From: Methylobacterium aquaticum
GTDB lineage: Bacteria; Pseudomonadota; Alphaproteobacteria; Rhizobiales; Beijerinckiaceae
Direction: 5' to 3'
NCBI RefSeq assembly: GCF_016804325.1
Contig: NZ_CP043627.1
Span: forward strand, 6,665,001-6,729,000
Length of the DNA stretch: 64,000 nucleotides
Shown: one piece after another, positions 61,786 through 64,000 of the stretch
Layout: the number at the start of each line of letters is the position of its first letter
Numbering within the stretch: the first letter of the stretch is position 1
Translations under genes and position numbers: made by a program
Notes under the pieces: model-generated
What the model was told of the DNA's origin: nothing
The model's input: only the letters and a program-made list of their open reading frames with translations
Databases searched by the model: none

Positions 61786-63096
61786 CTAAAGAGGGAACAC
61801 CCCGAAGGCGACGGCCGCGAAGGTCATCACCACGGAGGCCGCGAGCAGGAACGGGAAGGTGAATTTCTGGTGGTCGGCGAGGTCGATGCCGCACAGGCCG
61901 CAGACCAGGAAGGTCGCCGGCGTGAGCGGGCTCACCGGAAAGCCGGTGGTCATCTGGCCGAGCAGCGCGCCTTGCGCCACCTGCAACGGCGGCACGCCGA
62001 GCTGGTGGGCGACCTCGGCCACCACCGGCAGTACCCCGAAATAGAACGAGTCGGGGTCGAACAGCATGCTCAGCGGCATCGAGACGAGGCCGAGCGCGAA
62101 GGGGATGTGCGGGGCGAGGCCGGGAGGGACGAAGGCCACGGCGCCCTGCGCCATCGCCTTCAGCATGCCGGTGCCCTGCATGATGCCGGTGAAGACGCCC
62201 GCCGCCAGCAGGATCGACGCCATCAGCACCGCCGCCTTGGCGTGCGCATCGATGCGCTGGCGCTGCGCGTCGACGCTCGGGTAGTTGATGATGAGCGCGA
62301 GCGCCGTGCCGAGCATGAACATCAGCGCCGGCGGGATCTTCTCCGCCATCAGCACCATCGTGCCGAGCACCGCGACGGTCAGGACGAGGTTCGCCCAGAA
62401 CCGGTCCGGCCGGCGCAAGGCCCGCTCCGCATCGCTGAGAGAGCGCCCGCCGGCCGTGACGGCCTCCGTCGTGCCGGCCCCGGCGCGCGTCAGGCGCCGT
62501 TCCTCGCGCAGGCCCAGCCAGTACGAGACGGCGAAGATGAAGACGAGGCCGACCGCCTGCACCGGCACCAGCGGCGAGAAGATCTCGGGGATCGGCAGCT
62601 TCAGCGCCGCGGAGGCCCGGATCATCGGCCCGGTCCAGGGCAGGAAGTTGACGCCGGCCGCCAGCGAGGCCGCGCAGGCGAGGATGCGCCGGTCGATTCC
62701 GACCCGGTCGTAGAGCGGCAGCATCGCCGGAATGGTGATGAGGAAGGTCACCGCCCCCGAGCCGTCGAGATGGATCAGCAGCGCCAGCAGGGTCGTGCCG
62801 GGCACGATCCGGCTCGGCCTCGTGCCGACGGTGGCGAGAATTCTGTCGATGATCGGGTCGAGCAGCCCGGCATCGCTGACGATGCCGAAGAACAGGATCG
62901 CGAACACGAACATGCCGACGACCGGCGCCAGGCTCTGGAGGCCGGCGAGCACGAACTTGCCGGTCCCGAGCCCGAACCCGCCGATGAGCGCGGCGGCGAC
63001 CGGGATCACGATCAGCGCCACGAGGGGCGACAGGCGCTTCGTCAGAATACAGGCGAGCAGCAGCGCGATGGTGCACAGGCCGAGCAGGGCCAGCAT
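61786..63096 (-). CDS. CitMHS-type carboxylate transporter
   Basis: 436 residues from ATG 63096 with GGAGGAAG just upstream. About 10-12 membrane segments; signature regions HLDGSGAVTFLITIPAMLPL, FLPWTGPMIRASAALKLP and MLFDPDSFYFGVLPVVAEVA are those of the citrate-metal/proton symporter family. The true substrate is likely a di- or tricarboxylate. Divergent from a LysR regulator that probably controls it. Confidence 0.9.
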   Translation of the reverse strand: MLALLGLCTIALLLACILTKRLSPLVALIVIPVAAALIGGFGLGTGKFVLAGLQSLAPVVGMFVFAILFFGIVSDAGLLDPIIDRILATVGTRPSRIVPGTTLLALLIHLDGSGAVTFLITIPAMLPLYDRVGIDRRILACAASLAAGVNFLPWTGPMIRASAALKLPIPEIFSPLVPVQAVGLVFIFAVSYWLGLREERRLTRAGAGTTEAVTAGGRSLSDAERALRRPDRFWANLVLTVAVLGTMVLMAEKIPPALMFMLGTALALIINYPSVDAQRQRIDAHAKAAVLMASILLAAGVFTGIMQGTGMLKAMAQGAVAFVPPGLAPHIPFALGLVSMPLSMLFDPDSFYFGVLPVVAEVAHQLGVPPLQVAQGALLGQMTTGFPVSPLTPATFLVCGLCGIDLADHQKFTFPFLLAASVVMTFAAVAFGVFPL

Positions 63097-63212
63097 CGCT
63101 TCCTCCCAGGGTTCCGGCGCTCGGATGTGGCGCCGTTCGATGGGTCTCATCACAATCGAGGGCCGTCGATCCGGCAATTGAAAAGATCGGATCGTCCCGA
63201 TAACGGTTGGTT
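63097..63212. promoter_or_regulatory. Divergent control region between CitMHS and LysR genes
   Basis: 116 bases between the two starts. Near 63186-63201 ATCGGATCGTCCCGAT forms an imperfect dyad a few bases before the LysR ATG, a plausible autoregulatory site. Seen by eye only. Confidence 0.35.
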
Positions 63213-64000
63213 ATGGATCTCAACCTTCGCCAGGTCCGCGCCTTCGTGTCGGTGGCGCACCTGCGCAGCTTCACCCGGGCCGCCGCCCTCCTGAACCTGT
63301 CGCAGCCGGCCCTCACGGTGCAGATCCGCCGGCTGGAGGAGGCGCTGGCGGTGCGGCTCCTCGACCGCAACAGCCGCAGCGTCGCGCCGACCCGGGTCGG
63401 GCGCGAATTGCTGCCGGTGTTCCAGCGGGTGCTGCGCGAGCTCGACAGCGTCGTCGTCGACACCCGCGACCTCGCCGCGCGCCGCCACGGCACGGTGCGG
63501 ATCGCGGCCCTGCCCTCGGTGGCGGCGGGCTTATTGCCGGACGCGATCGCGGCCTTCCGGGCGGCGCATCCGCGGATGGGCTTCGTGGTCAAGGACGCCA
63601 TCGCCGAGCGGGTGCTGGCCCTGGTGCGGCGCGAGGAGGTCGATCTCGGCGTCACCGGCGGCGAGGTGCGCGACCCCGACGTGACGGTGCTGGCCCGCGC
63701 GGCGGACGCCCTGCACGTGGTCCATCCCGCAGGTCACCCGATCGGCGACTGCGAGACCGTGACGCTGGAAGCCCTGGCCGAGTACCCGCTGGTGCTGATG
63801 GATGCCGAGACCAGCGTGCGCGCGGTGGTCGATGCCGCCTTCGTGGCCGCCGGCCGGCTGCCGCTGACCGCCTGCGAGGCGACCTACATGATGACGGCGG
63901 TCGGCATGGTGCGGGCCGGGCTCGGCCTCACCATCCTGCCGGGCTCCGCCCGGGAGATCCGCGCCGAGCCGTCCTTGCGCTCGCGCCCGATCGCCGAGGC
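63213..64000 (+). CDS. LysR-family transcriptional regulator, 3' end cut by the window
   Basis: The frame is open from ATG 63213 to the window edge (about 262 codons). The LysR helix-turn-helix is complete: MDLNLRQVRAFVSVAHLRSF, TRAAALLNLSQPALTVQIRR, LEEALAVRLLDRNSRSVAPT. A substrate-binding domain follows (VRIAALPSVAAGLLPDAIAA, GMVRAGLGLTILPGSAREI). It probably regulates the divergent CitMHS-AtuA genes in response to an acid. Confidence 0.92.
   Translation, partial: MDLNLRQVRAFVSVAHLRSFTRAAALLNLSQPALTVQIRRLEEALAVRLLDRNSRSVAPTRVGRELLPVFQRVLRELDSVVVDTRDLAARRHGTVRIAALPSVAAGLLPDAIAAFRAAHPRMGFVVKDAIAERVLALVRREEVDLGVTGGEVRDPDVTVLARAADALHVVHPAGHPIGDCETVTLEALAEYPLVLMDAETSVRAVVDAAFVAAGRLPLTACEATYMMTAVGMVRAGLGLTILPGSAREIRAEPSLRSRPIAE

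Overview
The window is a GC-rich (about 70%) chromosomal segment of an alphaproteobacterium. Gene content and order (gatC-gatA-gatB, ruvX, topA, pyrB with a non-catalytic pyrC, plsY, dprA, and a polyprenyl diphosphate synthase) best suit Methylobacterium or a close relative in the Hyphomicrobiales. Genus is an inference from sequence style and gene order, not from a search.

Region 1 (1-11,256) is a type I secretion locus. It holds the start of a leftward HlyB-like exporter with a non-catalytic C39-like domain, a small conserved companion, a 1474-residue secreted modular protein (dimethylformamidase-like domain, Ig-like domain, three DUF4082 modules with two cadherin-like domains), a divergent secreted protein with a probable carbohydrate-binding C-terminus, and a rightward PrtD/HlyD-type ABC exporter plus adaptor. 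Neither secreted protein has a Sec signal, which fits export by these ABC systems. Region 2 (11,257-28,905) is housekeeping: the GatCAB amidotransferase operon with an intercalated membrane protein, an UPF0173 hydrolase, RuvX, TopA, PyrB, a DUF559 protein wedged between pyrB and pyrC, a frameshifted pyrC, PlsY, DprA, a TrmN6-like methyltransferase with a DUF2007 partner, a polyprenyl synthase and an SGNH-like exported protein.

Region 3 (29,063-52,744) is a 23.7 kb integrated element in tRNA-Lys(UUU). A 46-bp piece of the tRNA 3' end is repeated at the far end, and a tyrosine recombinase sits against that copy. It is a decayed siphovirus-like prophage. A leftward late block (head-tail connector, tail terminator, major tail protein, frameshifted tail chaperones, tape-measure fragment, tail fibre genes, lysis cassette) ends at a terminator near 29.97 kb. 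A rightward block of small overlapping genes runs into the integrase. Terminase, portal, protease and capsid genes are absent, the tape measure is cut short, and a helicase is frameshifted and fused, so the element should not make particles alone. It still carries accessory genes worth attention: a possible Acb2/Tad1-type nucleotide sponge, a low-GC HNH/AP2-type gene, and a small exported protein on the opposite strand between tail genes.

Region 4 (52,745-64,000) returns to the chromosome: a small DNA-binding-like protein, a YadG/YadH-type ABC exporter, a family-5 solute-binding protein followed by an amidase, an SGNH/TesA-like esterase, a split AtuA-type pair with a CitMHS transporter, and a divergent LysR regulator running off the window. 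Two families of long inverted-repeat elements punctuate the chromosomal intergenic gaps (four copies of one, three of the other); none was seen inside the prophage.
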